Source: Dioscorea cayenensis subsp. rotundata
Taxonomy: Eukaryota > Streptophyta > Magnoliopsida > Dioscoreales > Dioscoreaceae
DNA length: 64,000 nucleotides
Reading direction: 5' to 3'
Assembly: GCF_009730915.1 (NCBI RefSeq)
Contig: NC_052477.1
Span: 27,112,578-27,176,577 of the forward strand
Under the pieces are notes generated by a model, which saw only the letters and a program-made list of their open reading frames with translations, was not told the DNA's origin and did not search any database. Numbering within the stretch: position 1 is the first letter of the stretch; the number at the start of each line of letters is the position of its first letter. The position numbers were made by a program, and so were the translations under genes. Of the stretch, positions 36,252 through 52,570 are shown one piece after another.

Positions 36252-37210
36252 CCATCAATTCTGAACTCTTCCCCATCCACCAAATACTTTGCGCATTGAT
36301 GCAGTGTTGAAGGAACCAACTGGTTTTCATGAATCCATGGCCTTCCTAAGAGGGCTTTATAGGACGCATCAGCATCAATTACATGAAATTTCACATCAGA
36401 TGATATTTTTCCAAATTTAAGGGGGAGAGTGATCGATCCCAATGCCTTTTGGCTGTGCTGATTGAAGCCCTGGATAATGATCCTCTCTGAAGATAAGTGG
36501 CATACTTCAAGAGCCAATGCTCGAAGAGTATTGAGGGTCATTAAATTCAAAGAAGACCCTGGATCAATCAAAACCCGGTTGATCTTTACTCCATCACAAA
36601 ATCCTGTCACATATAGTGGTCTGTTGTGTGCCGTAGTCCCAAGTAATAGGTCCTCATTTGTGAAGGATACTGAAGATGTATGAGATGTATATAGGGCTTC
36701 TTTTATGTTGACTTCGGCGAAGTATGCTTGATACTCCTCAGGATTTTGTAGGGCATGTATTAAAGACTCCCTGACCTCAGCTGACATCATCAATGCATCG
36801 TACATACTGAGGAGTGCCGGGACTTTCTTCAAGTGTGCCAAAATGTTGTAGTTTGGCTTTTTCAAGGGTTTCTTGGGGGAGACATTCTCTTCTTCAACCA
36901 TCTTCCCTTTATCTCGGTTATTTGAACTGGGAACCTGTCTTGGCTGAAGTGTTTTCCCAGTTCTAAGCTGCATCTGATGTACATGTTGTGGTGCTTCATC
37001 TTCCTCATCAGGGAAGTTTAGCTCATCTTCTGAATCATCATGAGCATTTATAGCATAACATTCTCCTTTTTCTTCAAAGTAATCCTCAGTGAGTGTCAAA
37101 TTTCCCTGAGAAACCTGTCCTTGCAACCATTTTTGGAAAGCGTGACATTCTTCTATGGTGTGTCCTGTAAGCTCGAGTGATATTGGCAAGTAGCTTGAAT
37201 GTCTCACCAA
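36116..37210 (-). pseudogene. Tat gag C-terminus and protease
   Basis: A 364-codon frame. TGHTIEECHAFQKWLQ near the start is part of the gag C-terminal region. The protease lies at about residues 190-310, with VLIDPGSSLNLM as the active-site loop (D-P-G, a variant I know from this lineage) and ALLGRPWIHE as the second conserved element. The frame terminates inside the 109-bp duplication. In the family the protease cleaves the polyprotein during particle maturation. Confidence 0.8.
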
Positions 37211-39774
37211 GATGCATTAGGTCGCCTTTTGGGTTTATGCAAATTCAATCCATTTTCTATAGCTTGATCAAAAAGCTCTTTCCTTTTATCTTTCCCCGAT
37301 AGATCTTTCTTTGATATTTGTTGTTTTAGAAGGGGATCGGAGAATCCACGACTTCGAAACAAAATTTTGTCCTCGATGATTCTGGAGGATATGTCCCTAG
37401 ATTCATCCCACTCAAGATCTTCAATATGTAATCGCCGTGAGCCTATCAGTGACTCCTCTGTTACCCTTTGAATGAAAGCGTGGATGTCTTCGACAGTCAT
37501 GACTTTCTTCAAGACCTTATATTTTTGGGGTCTTCGGGTGTAATATGGTTCTTTGGACATTAGTTGTGGGTAGGGCTCCAAGAGCTTCGCGTTCACCTTC
37601 TTTTACTCTTTCCCCGAATGCTATCTTCTTTCTTTGCTTTTTTACCGACATGTAGGGTCGATCTGTAACGGGTCATATAGGACTCTTCTCGCTCGGGAAA
37701 AGCTATCTTATTCATCATCATCTTCGGGTTATATGAAGGTTCCCTCCTGAATAACCCCGCAAGTCTCCACTTGCACATCTTCTTCATTTCCAATTTTCTC
37801 AATTAATTCCCTGAGTAACTCTTCGATTTCTTCAGGAAAATAATCTCTGAGGGTAATCGTAACCCTTTCTTTCTCGCTCATATTCTTCAAGGGTCTCAAT
37901 ATACTCCTCAATAATAGATTTCTTGTGCTTTGATTGTTCGCGCTTTTGTTTTCTTTTCTTGTTCTTTTTCTTTGACCGCTTTGTCCCGAGCGACCTTTAT
38001 CGAGGTTGCTCGAGAGCACTTCCAAATGATCCCCTGCAATTCACCCAACCTTTTTAACATCTTCATTGATCTTTTTGGATACAAATACTTCCCATAACTC
38101 TTCTCGGGACAAAGCACAAGGTTTGTCATCTTCCGTTGATGTAAATATCACCTTGTTACCAACCACCGTGAACTTCCCTCGAGATGACCCCTTCCGGTTT
38201 AGGGCATGCCACGTAGCGATATGTTCACCTGGTTGCTCGGACAAGACATTCTTTGAGAGTGTGATTTTGCCCCTCTTGGTATTGTCGCTCGACCCAATCC
38301 TTAAAAACATAACAATCTTCTATTGTATGTCCCTAACACCCCTATGATATGGACAATAATTGGGATGATCTGGCTTGCTTTGCTCTTCGTGTCTTTTTGC
38401 ATCTCGTGGAGTCGCAGACCCTCTCTCTCACAAGATCTTTGAAGATTTTTATGTACTTTATCTCTTCCGAAGGAATACTTTTATTCAGTCCTATCCTTCA
38501 AGGAAGGAAGAGGTTTTGACTCATTGTCATGAGCACCCTAAGCTAGGTACCTTAGCTTGTTCCCGCTTTATGGGACTCTGCCACGCCTTTTCCCCTTCTC
38601 AATATCGAAGGTCGTGAAAGTGTACTTGACGCCTTCGCTTTTCTTGGATTTGTCTTTGTCACTCCTTGAAGTGGTTTGAAATTGGACAACACCTTCGGGT
38701 TGGTCCTTTCCAATTTTTTTAGCTTGTGAGATTAAGCCTTGGAATGTAGTGATGCTAGATGTACTCAAGAAAGGTGACATCCAACTATCAATGTTCACCA
38801 ACAATAAACCCATCGCTCGACTCGATCGAGTGGTTGTTCACATTTGATGCTCAAATTCCTCCATCTCATAATGTAATCGACCACTTTTTCATCTTTGTTT
38901 TGGCGAGTGGCTACTAGGTCAGCAATTGTGATTTTGTCACTTATACCCCCAAACCGTACTCGAAATGCATCTTTTAACTCGCCGCCATGTTTGAATCGAC
39001 TGGTCGTGATTTGCATACCATTCAAATGCTACTCCCTGCTAGACTTGCGAGAACTCGTCTGAGGAGGAGCGATGGCTTTCGCGACTTATATCTCCACAAG
39101 CCGTGACAAAAATGAGCCAAGTGTTGGTCGATTGCCAATCCCAAAGAAATTGCTTGAATTTAGGAACATTATATCCCTGGGGTAAGGCACCGTGTCGTGG
39201 TAGCCGGGATAGGGCTTGTTCCATCCGCCTTGTATCAATTCCTTTGGCTTGATTTAATTCAGCAACTACCATTCGCTGTATCTCTTCCCGAGTTATTACA
39301 GCTGATTGTTCCTGAACAGGAGCATAAGAGGTTCTTCCATGTTCTGTCGGCCTCAAGGTTTCCTTTGGAGGTGGTGTTGGACTTCTCGACCTCGCACATT
39401 TCCTCCATAGGAAACCGTGGGTTACCCCTCGCTCAACTCGGCCTCGTGGGCTTCTCCTACGGCCGTCGGGTTGGGCTCCTCGATCTTCCCGGGTTGTTCG
39501 TGTTGATTTTCCATGAGGATTTTAATGTTTTTGCATTTGTAATATCGACCCCATCAACATTGCCATGTTGTCATTGAGTCTTTTGATATTCAAGATCACG
39601 ATGTCCCTTTTGAGGAATAAAGACATGTTCATCCTCTTCATCTTCATTTAGTTGTCTGCACTTTTCGTGTTTCCCTGGTACATGGAGTGGTGGAAGGCTA
39701 GTCCCTATCCCTCGCTCCTCATGTGGTGGCACATGACTCGAACCTTCTTCCCCATTCGTAGAGTCTCGTCGCTA
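37204..39774 (-). pseudogene. Tat gag, heavily frameshifted
   Basis: Minus-strand pieces at 39,356-39,039, 39,025-38,795, 38,310-38,041, 38,129-37,593 and 37,596-37,204 together read as one long gag. The capsid motif appears as LKDAFRVRFGGISDKITIAD and DEKVVDYIMRWRNLSIKCEQ. Each piece ends in a frame change, so small insertions/deletions are frequent. Sequence left of 39,774 looks like gag N-terminal coding, cut abruptly by the LTR-like unit. Contrast with the intact pol next door. Confidence 0.75.
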
Positions 39775-42587
<2,813 letters not shown>

Positions 42588-42913
42588 ATAATAACTGTGG
42601 ACTGAAATAGATTTAAATAAATAAATAAATAAACAAATAAATAAATCTAGAAATGATAGCATGCTGCTAATCTCAAAGCAACAACCAGGATGCTGGTCTC
42701 GAGATAGTAGTTAAATTTATCTCAGGGTGGCAATTAGATATATAACACGATAATAAGACATGGGCAGTGGTGGCCTATTCATTTCAAGACAGTGATCAAA
42801 ATTATAAAAAAAGAGACGGTAATGAAATATACGTCTCAAAAATAGGCAATCGCGTGACAGAACGCAGCGATGATAATAGATGCATGTGTAATCATGTAGC
42901 TGATGATATAAAA

Positions 42914-42947
<34 letters not shown>

Positions 42948-43215
42948 GATGTCATAAATATGTTTATACAATAAAATAACAAGATTTATAATTCGCAAAT
43001 CTTCTTGCTCTTACTTGTACTTTTTGCCCTTAATCGGAGGTTCCTAAGATTTCTAATCTGGGGTAATTAATAATAGAGGCTTGCCTCTATTAGGGATGAA
43101 AGAACCTACACAAAACAAATATGATATTTGTGCTTCGATATATTGTCTGGTGTCTTTTTCATGATACTAGACGTGTATTTTCGATCCCACACTACCTAGA
43201 AACTCATGAATGTAA
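42588..43215. other. Intergenic AT-rich DNA
   Basis: No gene is supported. It contains an (AAAT)n run near 42,614-42,648, a TA run near 42,916-42,940 and a small palindrome around TAATAGAGGCTTGCCTCTATTA (about 43,070-43,091). Confidence 0.45.
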
Positions 43216-43500
43216 TTCAAGATACCCTGACCTTAGAGCGCTTGAAAAACAAATGGTTGACTGTTTCAAAATCATGTCCACATAGAACATAAAGGATGTT
43301 TGAAGCTATTATACCCCAAACCAAGCTTGCCAGATACGGTGCACCGACAAAAGGTAACACACCCATAGTGCATAGCACAATAGGCATGCAAGGCCTCAAA
43401 ACCTATTACAAAACCAAACATACAATCAAGCAAAACGTTAAGTTTCAAAATCAAGTTTCAAAATATGCAAAACTTCCAAAATACATATCTTAGAGTCTAC
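43216..43500 (-). mobile_element. LINE zf-RVT scrap
   Basis: Minus strand reads YVLCGHDFETVNHLFFKRSK in one frame, with preceding text split over a second frame. The CxxC..E(T)VxHLFFxC pattern is that of the LINE zf-RVT domain, though the last Cys is lost. It lies just outside the compound insertion; LINE 3 (RNase H, the next domain in such a LINE) lies just outside the other edge on the same strand. Confidence 0.55.
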
Positions 43501-44325
43501 AAAACAGACGAAGATTTGATCCCAACTAGACTAGGTATAGGTCTGCTACTTGCTCAATCCTAGTAAGCTATTATACTCCTGATCTGAAAAAAAATTAACA
43601 ACCAGATTATGAACTTGACAGCCCAGTAATGAACCACTAAAAATGTTGGGATTATAAAAAGTCTCAAAAATTCAGAAAAAAAATTAGTAATATGATATAG
43701 CAGAATAATTTCCAAAATACAATTAAGAAACAAAACAAAACATCCAACAGAGCCTAATGTTTAAGATAAATCCAGTATATGTCTCCCAATAACTATGGTC
43801 AAAATAAACATATCAGAGTTCATTTGTTAACTATAGTCTCTTAACAGAATTACATGTTGACACGGTCAGTGTTTAACCCCCAGTAACAGGGTTAGTGCAT
43901 AGTTAATTGGAGACTAAACATTTTTATATCAAAATACTTCATTGTCCGAAAACTAAACAAATATTAGAATTTCAGATAGAATAAGATTTGCAGGACAAGA
44001 TTTACAGAATAATTTCTCGAGCAAACGTACAAACATATGCATGATCCCATTTCTTTATAGTAAAAATAATCTAGATATATTCAAAACAATTTACAAATAT
44101 AGTAGTTCAAAGATTGACAAATATGATCAAAATATTGGAATTAATATTTCAGGGAAACAAAAGTAATTCAAAAATTTAATAAGTATATAATAACAAAAAC
44201 TGAATCAAATCCCAACAAATGTTTTAATATTATATAAGCAAACTTTAAAAGAATTTTAATAAATTCAAAATTGTTGATAATCAGAAATTATATAAATATA
44301 TACATTTATATGTGGTGTTACTTAC
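43501..44325. other. Intergenic AT-rich DNA
   Basis: No coding frame, RNA gene or repeat boundary is supported here. Confidence 0.4.
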
Positions 44326-44328
44326 TTA

Positions 44329-44980
44329 GGGCCTGTTTGGCTGCAAAATAAAAAAAATATGGCATAATTTTATTATGTAGGAGTGCAAGTGATTATTACA
44401 GAAATTATAGCATGTTTTATTCCTACAAAATGAGTGTTTGGTTACCAAAATAAAAAAAATTACTGAGATCGACCGATCGGCAACTAGACCACCGGTGGAC
44501 CTGTGGCCGGTAGTCGGAGATCAGCTGGAGCACCGGTGGATCGCCGGTGTGTCAACGGAGGCTAGCCGTGCGGACCACCGGTGGATACCGGTGTGTCACT
44601 GGAGGCCGGTGAGCTGGTAATTGGACCGGTGACCAGTTGTCGGAAGCCTGCCGGATCACCGGTGGATCGCCGACGTGTCACCGGAGCCGGTGGACTGATG
44701 ATCGGACCGTCTGTGGACCGATGACCGGTCGCCGAAGGCCGGTTGGACCGCCGGCCGGACTTGTTGCGGTGGCTGGAGACTGGCCAAGTCACTGGTGGAC
44801 TGGTGGCTAGTTGCTGGATCAAAAAAGAGATTTTTTTATGTCATAATGTCTATATTATGCCATAATTTTATACTCTAAAATAGTTATCCAAACAACCAAT
44901 ATGGCATAATTCTCAGAAAATATTAAATTACGGCATATTGTACAGATTATGCCGTAATTCTGGCCTATCCAAACAGGCCC
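44329..44980. mobile_element. Harbinger/Tourist-like MITE with GC-rich core
   Basis: Terminal inverted repeats GGGCCTGTTTGG ... CCAAACAGGCCC, with TTA on both sides (44,326-44,328 and 44,981-44,983). This is the 3-bp TTA duplication of the PIF/Harbinger group. Inside are AT-rich subterminal sequences with repeated TATGGCATAAT / ATTATGCCATAAT motifs, and a GC-rich core at about 44,465-44,815. It has no transposase. Length 652 bp. Confidence 0.85.
44465..44815. repeat. GC-rich minisatellite inside the MITE
   Basis: Degenerate tandem units built on CACCGGTGGATCGCCGGTGTGTCACCGGAGGCCGGTGA, visible at least four to five times, in sharp contrast to the AT-rich flanks. The open frames across it are simply absence of stops in GC-rich repeat DNA. 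Confidence 0.8.
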
Positions 44981-44983
44981 TTA

Positions 44984-46950
44984 ATTATTGCCAAAAACTC
45001 CAAATTCCAAATTAAACAAGTTTCCTTAGAAAACCCTACATTTGAGAATAATTTCCAAGGATATAAAAAACCTATGTAACACTAGCAAGAAAAATTTAAT
45101 TGAGTTAAATGCTAACCTAACTTAACTTCTAAAGCATTGTAACAACATCTGAAGCTTGTGCATAACACTAGATTCTTAACAACCCAACCAGAGTGATCAA
45201 TTCTCCCTACTTGAATTATCAAACATTATATACACTAACAAAGAAACTCACTAGATTAGAAATATATACGGGTAGGATTAAATATAAATTCAACGGCTAG
45301 GATTAAATATAACATCAACGGCTAGGATTAAATAGGGGTGGGGCTCACAATCTCCCCTCCTTTAAAAGAGTTTATTCCTATAAACTCAGACTTGATCAGT
45401 CGAAGCAGGCTTTCAGTAAGATTTAGACCATGCAAAAGTTTGAGTGTTATCGGATTAGCTTATAAGATTCAAAGACCAATGGATTCAAACAAAAACTTGA
45501 TTGCTGATACTTCTAAGGACGATGGTCACAACAAATGAACATCAAGCCAAATTAGGGTTTTGCACCAACTAATATCAAACAAAGCCTTCAAAATCAATGC
45601 GGGATGACAATCTCTATTAATCATCAATAATAAGATCTATTGTCAGGTTATTTTCCATTCAACTCTCAAATAGGACTCAAATAGCAAATACAAAACTACC
45701 ATCGCAATACATCAAAATCCTGCATTTGGAAACATCAATGCATGCAGCATCCCATTGATATGATGACTAAATCAACCAGATTTTGAAAATTAAAATCCCA
45801 GTTTCTTTTTCATCAACTAATATCCATGTCATATACTTAAAGAAACATTACATGTGCATAAAAGATCAAATTTTACAACCATCAAGCATCAGAACATTAA
45901 AATTATACATATTCTCAAGTCCACAACAATATTTGAACACTCTAAAATTTTCTCATTGATTGAAAAGCATAAGCAAATTAAAACCTATCAAGAACTACCA
46001 AATATCTACCAAGCTTAAACTTTCTTGAATTATACTCAATCAAATATTTGGAGACTAATCATCAAAATTTATTAAATCTTCCTAAACACTATGGTATGAT
46101 CCTTTACAGCTTTTTGTGGATAACATTACAACAATGGGGCTTATTTCACCTTCCAAGTACATAAATATCTTCTAGATTACCCACTACTTCACTAAAATCA
46201 ATACAACTGAACACACTAAGAAATCATATCAATCAAAATCGCTACTTAGCTTCAAGAAACCCAAAGAAAGATATCAAATTATAAGAAGTTTGCTCCTCAA
46301 AGTAATTGGCCACCAAAGCGCCAAATTAATTATACCAAACAACCAAGCAGAGACTAGGGTCAATCACACATTAACCTCTAGGGATTTTTCTTAATTATAG
46401 AAATATTTAACTTGCCAAATATCATAATTCCTCTTTCAAATAAATTTAGACTCACCAAGCTACAATGTGATCAAGTTCCATAATATTCTTAGCCCTCGTC
46501 AAATTATAGCATCAATCTGAATCTCAAGCGATTTCAACACATTTATTATTCAGCCTAGTCTTACGAAACCATGAATATCACCCAACATACACATCCAATT
46601 TCAGAGATATTTTGCAAACAAGTAGCTGAGATCATAATAAATATTCTTTATATTTCACACTTTTTCCAAAACTACTTCCAAAATCAAGAAAAATGACATT
46701 TACTCTTCAGGTCTTGCACAACAGTAACATACAAGATAGACCTACCTTAGGATACAAATCTAATAAATTCAAAATTTTGCAGATATGTAGCTATGGATAA
46801 ATGCCACAATTCAATAGTTTTAAAATTCTCCAAATTCTATATCTATAGTCTCTGAATTTGGGCATAATTTTAGACAACTCAAATCAAAATCCTAAAAGTC
46901 ACAATTCATATGCTTCTATATATAACCATACAATGGCTTAACTCTGATCA
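44984..46950. other. Intergenic AT-rich DNA with a short tandem repeat
   Basis: Three near-copies of a 24-25 bp unit with CGGCTAGGATTAAATA lie at 45,269-45,335. Otherwise no coding frame or RNA gene is supported. Confidence 0.45.
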
Positions 46951-49900
46951 TTTTTTTTTTTTCCAAATCATCAAATCTACAATTCATGAATCATCTATTG
47001 CCATGTCTAAAGAAAATCAGATACAATACAATTAGACAAGATCCAATCATAAATTCCAACCAAAGCAAGATCCCTCAATTCAAATTACCAAAACAAATAC
47101 TCATATCCTGGCATGCAACTTTCGACAAGGAATTTAAAGTAAAAAATGGCATCTACAGGAAATATAACGAAAATCAGAACCCTTCCTACTTCCAAGACAT
47201 CTAAGATTGTCAATCCATAAGATTCTCCTTGGCATAATTAGGTCACACACTTGCACATTTTCCAAATCTGAGTCCATATTGAGATAAGTAGGCTTGAAGG
47301 CAAAGGGAGTTTCTAAGCACCACGGGTTATTAAGAAAAGAAATGAAATGTGGGTTAACAAATTGAATCCAAAGGTTTGGTTTAATAACTTCAGCAGCTTC
47401 ACAAAAAAAAACATCTGAAAAACTAAGAGCAATTAGCCGGATGATTAAAATGCCAATTACAAATAGAGCCATATTTCATCTTTAAAATTTCCACCCAAGC
47501 TATCTCTTTGCAATTCAACAAACTCAAGATATGTTTAGCAAACAAAGAAAATCTGGCCAGCTTAAGATTTTTAATGCCCAAATCCCCTTCAGGTTTATCA
47601 AGTGTGGTAATGCCTCATCCCACAAGATGGATGCCACTATGATTGCCACTATTAACCCAAAGGAAATCCCCTAGCTAGCTTGGTAATAAGGTCCAAAATA
47701 CCATTAGGAATAAGATAAGAGGAAAGATAGTAAATAGGAGTTGAAAGAATGGAACTATTGATAAGAACAACTCTTCCAACTTTAGAGATGGAAGTTTGAT
47801 TCCCGGCTGCAAGAATTTTAGCCACTCTTGTAATCATAGGTTGAAACAAATTTGAACTGATCCGCTTAGGTGCAATCATAATTCCCAAGTAAGTAAAAGG
47901 AAATTTACCAATTTAAAGTTAAAAATTGAGCTTACACTCTTGCACACTTTCTTGTTAAGCCAGCTATGAAAATGAATGGCTGATTTAGAGGAATTAGAGT
48001 GATGGCCCATCAACCGAGCATAAATAGACAGGTAAAGGTTACAGTTCTGTGCCACTTTCCTATTAGCATTGGTCATTAAAAGGAGATCATCCACATAAAT
48101 TAAGGTTCAACTTGGGTTCAAAACCTAGAATCATATTCAATGCTAGGGCTTTGTTAAGGATGGCTATCAAATTATAAGAAGTAAGGATGAAGAGGCAAGG
48201 AGATGGGGATCTCCTTGACGAACTCCTTCTGAAGAAAAAGAAGAAATCCAACTAGAAAGATGCCCGCTAATAAGGAAAGAAAACCTGGCAAACTCGACAC
48301 AAGCCTTAACCCAATAAATCTAAATTGAGGGATAAACCATTTTAATTAAAGTGGCAAGAACAGCATTTCAACTTAAAGTGTCATAAGCTTTCTCATCATC
48401 GATTTTAGCAAGCATCCTTGGGGGGCTCCTTAAATCATGTTCAATAGAGTGTGCTACCTCTTAGACAGCCAAAATGTTGTCCATAGGGTAATGCCCAACA
48501 ATAAAACCACATTGTTTTCTACCAATCAAATTGGGCAAAACATTTCTAATTCTTTTGGCCAAGATCTTAATAATCACTTTATAACAAACATTACAGAGTG
48601 AGATTAGATGAAAATTGGTGACAATCTTAGGGCTATAATTTTTAGGAATTAAAGCCACATAAGTATTACCCCCTGATTTTGGAAGCGAGGTTGTGAGAAA
48701 ATAATAATCAAAAGCATTAAAAAGCCAAGAAACAATATCATGCTAAAAAAATCTGTAAAACTAAGCATTCAAACCATCGGGTCCTGGGTTCTTCCTACTA
48801 GGAAAAAAAACAAAGTTTTGTAAACCTCAGCTTTGGAAACCAGTTAAATAAGAGAAATCTTGTCATTAATAGAAATGCACTTAAGATCCTCAAGTAGAGC
48901 ATGAACAATATCAGAGATAGACTGACCACTATGTTTGGCCCACAAGTTTGTATAATGAGTCAAGAATCATTGTTAAATGTGGGGACAATAAGTAAAAACA
49001 TTACCCTGACCATCTATAATGTGTGCAATCCGATTATTATGTCTATGGATACAAGCACTCTTATGGAAAAAACCAAAGTTTAAATCACCATTTTGAACCC
49101 ACATCAATGAGACCTTTGAGCCCACTTTAAAGAATTAAGGCGAAGTAAAGCATTATACTTATTATATAGTCTCCTAAGATTACAATAATCAAAAGAGAGG
49201 GATTGGAAATAGAATCAGAGCCTTTTAAATCCTTTATTCTCAACTCAGTATCACGGATGTCTCTATCTAAGGAGTTTAAGCCTATAGATCTCCAATTAAT
49301 AAGTTTTGATCTAGTAAAGTTAAAAAGGTTGGAGAAGTTATGAAGGGGTTTAGAATTAGCTATATAATTCCAAACATTATTAATAATGTGGTGATATTCA
49401 GGATAATCAAAGCAGGAATTGTTGAAACAAAAAATATGATTTTTTTCATAAAATCGATTAGAAGCAACTGGTAAACGAAGAGCATGATTAGAGAAGACAC
49501 CGATCTAATCAGGCCCACCATTTGGCAAGGCCCAATTGTCCATTACATCAAGTGTAGTCTATCCCCACAAACACCAAATCAAGCAAAAAATTACCATTAA
49601 TGAAATCCAAAAAATGCTTAGCTCGATGAATATAATAAGAATAAGGACCAACCTTGTGCTCAAATGGGGAACAAATGGTGTTGAAATCACACATGATGAG
49701 CCAGGGGAGATCTAATAAAGACATACCTGAGAGTTCTCTCAGAGTTTCTTGTGAGTATCAACCCTCTGACCATTATATATATAGAAAGAAACCAAGCTTT
49801 GGGAAGGTCTAATGAAATTACCGAATGAAGTGCAACTCTAGAGATCACTATTGGAGTGACAATACCAAAGTTCATTTCTAAAGCACAATGAGACCGCCTG

Positions 49901-50110
49901 ACTACCTGATGGCCAAAATGGCAGCCCAGGCCCAATTTTGAGACTTATTGCAAAATCTTTTAATCCGATAAACATTAGCTCGAGTCTCAACTAAACACAT
50001 TAAATCATGTTTATGACTTCAGATAGGATCAAAGATCTTATTGATATTGTTTACACTAGAGACCCCCATGCAATTACAACACAAAACAGTGAGTGATTTC
50101 ATTTTGAAAA
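46951..50110 (-). mobile_element. LINE 4, degenerate
   Basis: On the minus strand ORF2 starts at 50,102 (MKSLTVLCCNCMGVSSVNNI, an endonuclease opening). It continues with endonuclease text to about 49.5 kb, and RT text near 48,658-48,461 (MALIPKNYSPKIVTNFHLIS, LCNVCYKVIIKILAKRIRNV, then CGFIVGH). The MDDLLLM catalytic-like segment is at 48,094, and thumb-like text VGRVVLINSSILSTPIYYLS near 47,790. Stops are frequent. A T run at 46,951-46,962 could be the poly-A tail, but the link is uncertain. Confidence 0.75.
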
Positions 50111-51198
50111 ATATATATATAAAGAACTGAAGGAAAAAAACAGAACAAATAGAACAAAGGTCATTAAATAAGAAAAGAAGATCTGGGTAATTTTGCCAAA
50201 GAAACAGAAAGATTTAGAAAGAGGAGATGATCATGCCCCAAAAGAACCAATCTCCAATCTTCCTTTCTTCTTCGATAAGGGTCAATCAATCTCCTTGAAT
50301 AGCTCCGCCCATAGATAGCTCTTGGATCTTCCTTCAAATTGTTTTGTTAAATATGGTCTTGATAATTTCTTTGGCTTTTCCTTCCCTAACTTAGTTTGTG
50401 TCTCCAAATAGCTTCACACCAAACTAGGTTTGTCATTGCCTATCTTAGTTTGTGTCTTCAAATAGCTTCACACCAAACTAAGCTTTATACATTCTTCATG
50501 ATCTTGAATTCTTGCCAAAGATAAAATATTCCTCTCCCTCTGTAAAATAGATCTTTCTAAAAGGAGTTTTATGAAAGATATGGTTTATCATCCCGGATCT
50601 TACCAAGGATAGATAAACATACTTTAAATAAAACTTACCCTTCTTGAAGAGATCCTTTAGACTTGATGCACTTTCCAAAAATAGTTGATCATCACATGAC
50701 TCCATTGAAAGGAATATCTTCTAAACATAATCTTCATCTTGATCTACTAACCTTTGTATCTTGACATGTCATGACACCTAGCTTCATCCACATCATTATC
50801 CTAGTCACTCATCCTTTGTGCCAAGTCATCATTGCCATGTCATCTTCTTAGTCATTACTTCCCTAACTGAGTCATCATAGCCACGTCACCTTCCTTTTGC
50901 CATGCCATTACTAGGCTTGTCATATAATGCCAATCCATGTCATCAGACTTAACAAATATGAAATCTAAGAATGTTCATCTATTTTTATGAGGCAAAAAAA
51001 ATCTAAAGGTATATTGGGTATTTGAAAATGTCCAAAGATTTACTTGAAATTTGGGAAGGACATTGTTTATCCGAGAGCTAACCCAAATGACCGGATATAA
51101 AATTAAATTAAAAAAAATTATGAGATACTTTTATTAGCATAAGGGAATGGCAAACTCATTATCAATTATTTTAAAAAAATTATTTTTTATATAAAAAA
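50111..51198. other. Intergenic DNA with a 54-bp tandem duplication
   Basis: CTTAGTTTGTGTC.CCAAATAGCTTCACACCAAACTA occurs at 50,390 and again at 50,444 (54-bp unit). Further right are loosely repeated CATGTCATC motifs (about 50,760-50,945). No gene is supported. Confidence 0.55.
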
Positions 51199-51537
51199 AG
51201 TAAATAACCGAAATGATCTCTTTTTTGTGTGTTACTATTTTGGTCACCCAATTTTAAAAAGTTATGATTTGGTCCTTAGTTTTAGTTTTTGTTATAATTT
51301 GGTCACTCAAAAATACGTCATTAACAGTGATCACATATAGCATACTACATAGCATATATTTTCTCAGAGCTGGCATCTGACTTGGCATATGCTACATGTG
51401 ATCACTGTTAACAGTGTATGTTCAGGTGACTAAATCATAATAAAAAATAAAAGTAGAGAATAAATAGTAACTTTTTAAAGGTAGTAGACCAAAAACAGAA
51501 CACACAAAAAAGTATGTGACCATCTAGATTGTTTACC
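51199..51537. mobile_element. Fold-back MITE
   Basis: The two halves are inverted copies. CTTTTTTGTGTGTTACTATTTTGG and AACAGTGATCACATATAGCAT on the left pair with inverted text on the right (GTGATCACTGTTAACAGTG, and ACACACAAAAAAGTATGTGACC). The ends approximate GGTAAA-type termini. There is no coding capacity; a clear target duplication was not seen. Confidence 0.65.
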
Positions 51538-51570
51538 CAAAAAAATACAAACACTTTCATTTAATTATTA

Positions 51571-52570
51571 NNNNNNNNNNNNNNNNNNNNNNNNNNNNNN
51601 NNNNNNNNNNNNNNNNNNNNNNNNNNNNNNNNNNNNNNNNNNNNNNNNNNNNNNNNNNNNNNNNNNNNNNNNNNNNNNNNNNNNNNNNNNNNNNNNNNNN
51701 NNNNNNNNNNNNNNNNNNNNNNNNNNNNNNNNNNNNNNNNNNNNNNNNNNNNNNNNNNNNNNNNNNNNNNNNNNNNNNNNNNNNNNNNNNNNNNNNNNNN
51801 NNNNNNNNNNNNNNNNNNNNNNNNNNNNNNNNNNNNNNNNNNNNNNNNNNNNNNNNNNNNNNNNNNNNNNNNNNNNNNNNNNNNNNNNNNNNNNNNNNNN
51901 NNNNNNNNNNNNNNNNNNNNNNNNNNNNNNNNNNNNNNNNNNNNNNNNNNNNNNNNNNNNNNNNNNNNNNNNNNNNNNNNNNNNNNNNNNNNNNNNNNNN
52001 NNNNNNNNNNNNNNNNNNNNNNNNNNNNNNNNNNNNNNNNNNNNNNNNNNNNNNNNNNNNNNNNNNNNNNNNNNNNNNNNNNNNNNNNNNNNNNNNNNNN
52101 NNNNNNNNNNNNNNNNNNNNNNNNNNNNNNNNNNNNNNNNNNNNNNNNNNNNNNNNNNNNNNNNNNNNNNNNNNNNNNNNNNNNNNNNNNNNNNNNNNNN
52201 NNNNNNNNNNNNNNNNNNNNNNNNNNNNNNNNNNNNNNNNNNNNNNNNNNNNNNNNNNNNNNNNNNNNNNNNNNNNNNNNNNNNNNNNNNNNNNNNNNNN
52301 NNNNNNNNNNNNNNNNNNNNNNNNNNNNNNNNNNNNNNNNNNNNNNNNNNNNNNNNNNNNNNNNNNNNNNNNNNNNNNNNNNNNNNNNNNNNNNNNNNNN
52401 NNNNNNNNNNNNNNNNNNNNNNNNNNNNNNNNNNNNNNNNNNNNNNNNNNNNNNNNNNNNNNNNNNNNNNNNNNNNNNNNNNNNNNNNNNNNNNNNNNNN
52501 NNNNNNNNNNNNNNNNNNNNNNNNNNNNNNNNNNNNNNNNNNNNNNNNNNNNNNNNNNNNNNNNNNNNNN
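51571..52570. other. Assembly gap, 1,000 N
   Basis: Exactly 1,000 N, the conventional filler for a gap of unknown size. Any reading frame drawn through it is meaningless. It falls where the last exon(s) of the adjacent minus-strand gene should be. Confidence 0.98.

Larger units (their letters stand above)
30683..39774 (-). mobile_element. Tat-lineage Ty3/gypsy element, internal region, 5' truncated
   Basis: Minus-strand order: broken gag (from 39,774), protease, pol, 1.4-kb non-coding spacer, polypurine tract, LTR-like arm. A second RNase H of archaeal type between the first RNase H and integrase marks the Tat group. The right end stops inside gag at 39,774, where plus-oriented LTR-like sequence begins; no primer site or same-orientation 5' LTR follows. 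Confidence 0.85.

Noticed and set aside
44562..44822. Minus-strand Pro/Ser/Thr-rich open frame
   Set aside because: It is a stop-free reading of the GC-rich minisatellite in the MITE, with no codon-level sign of a protein.
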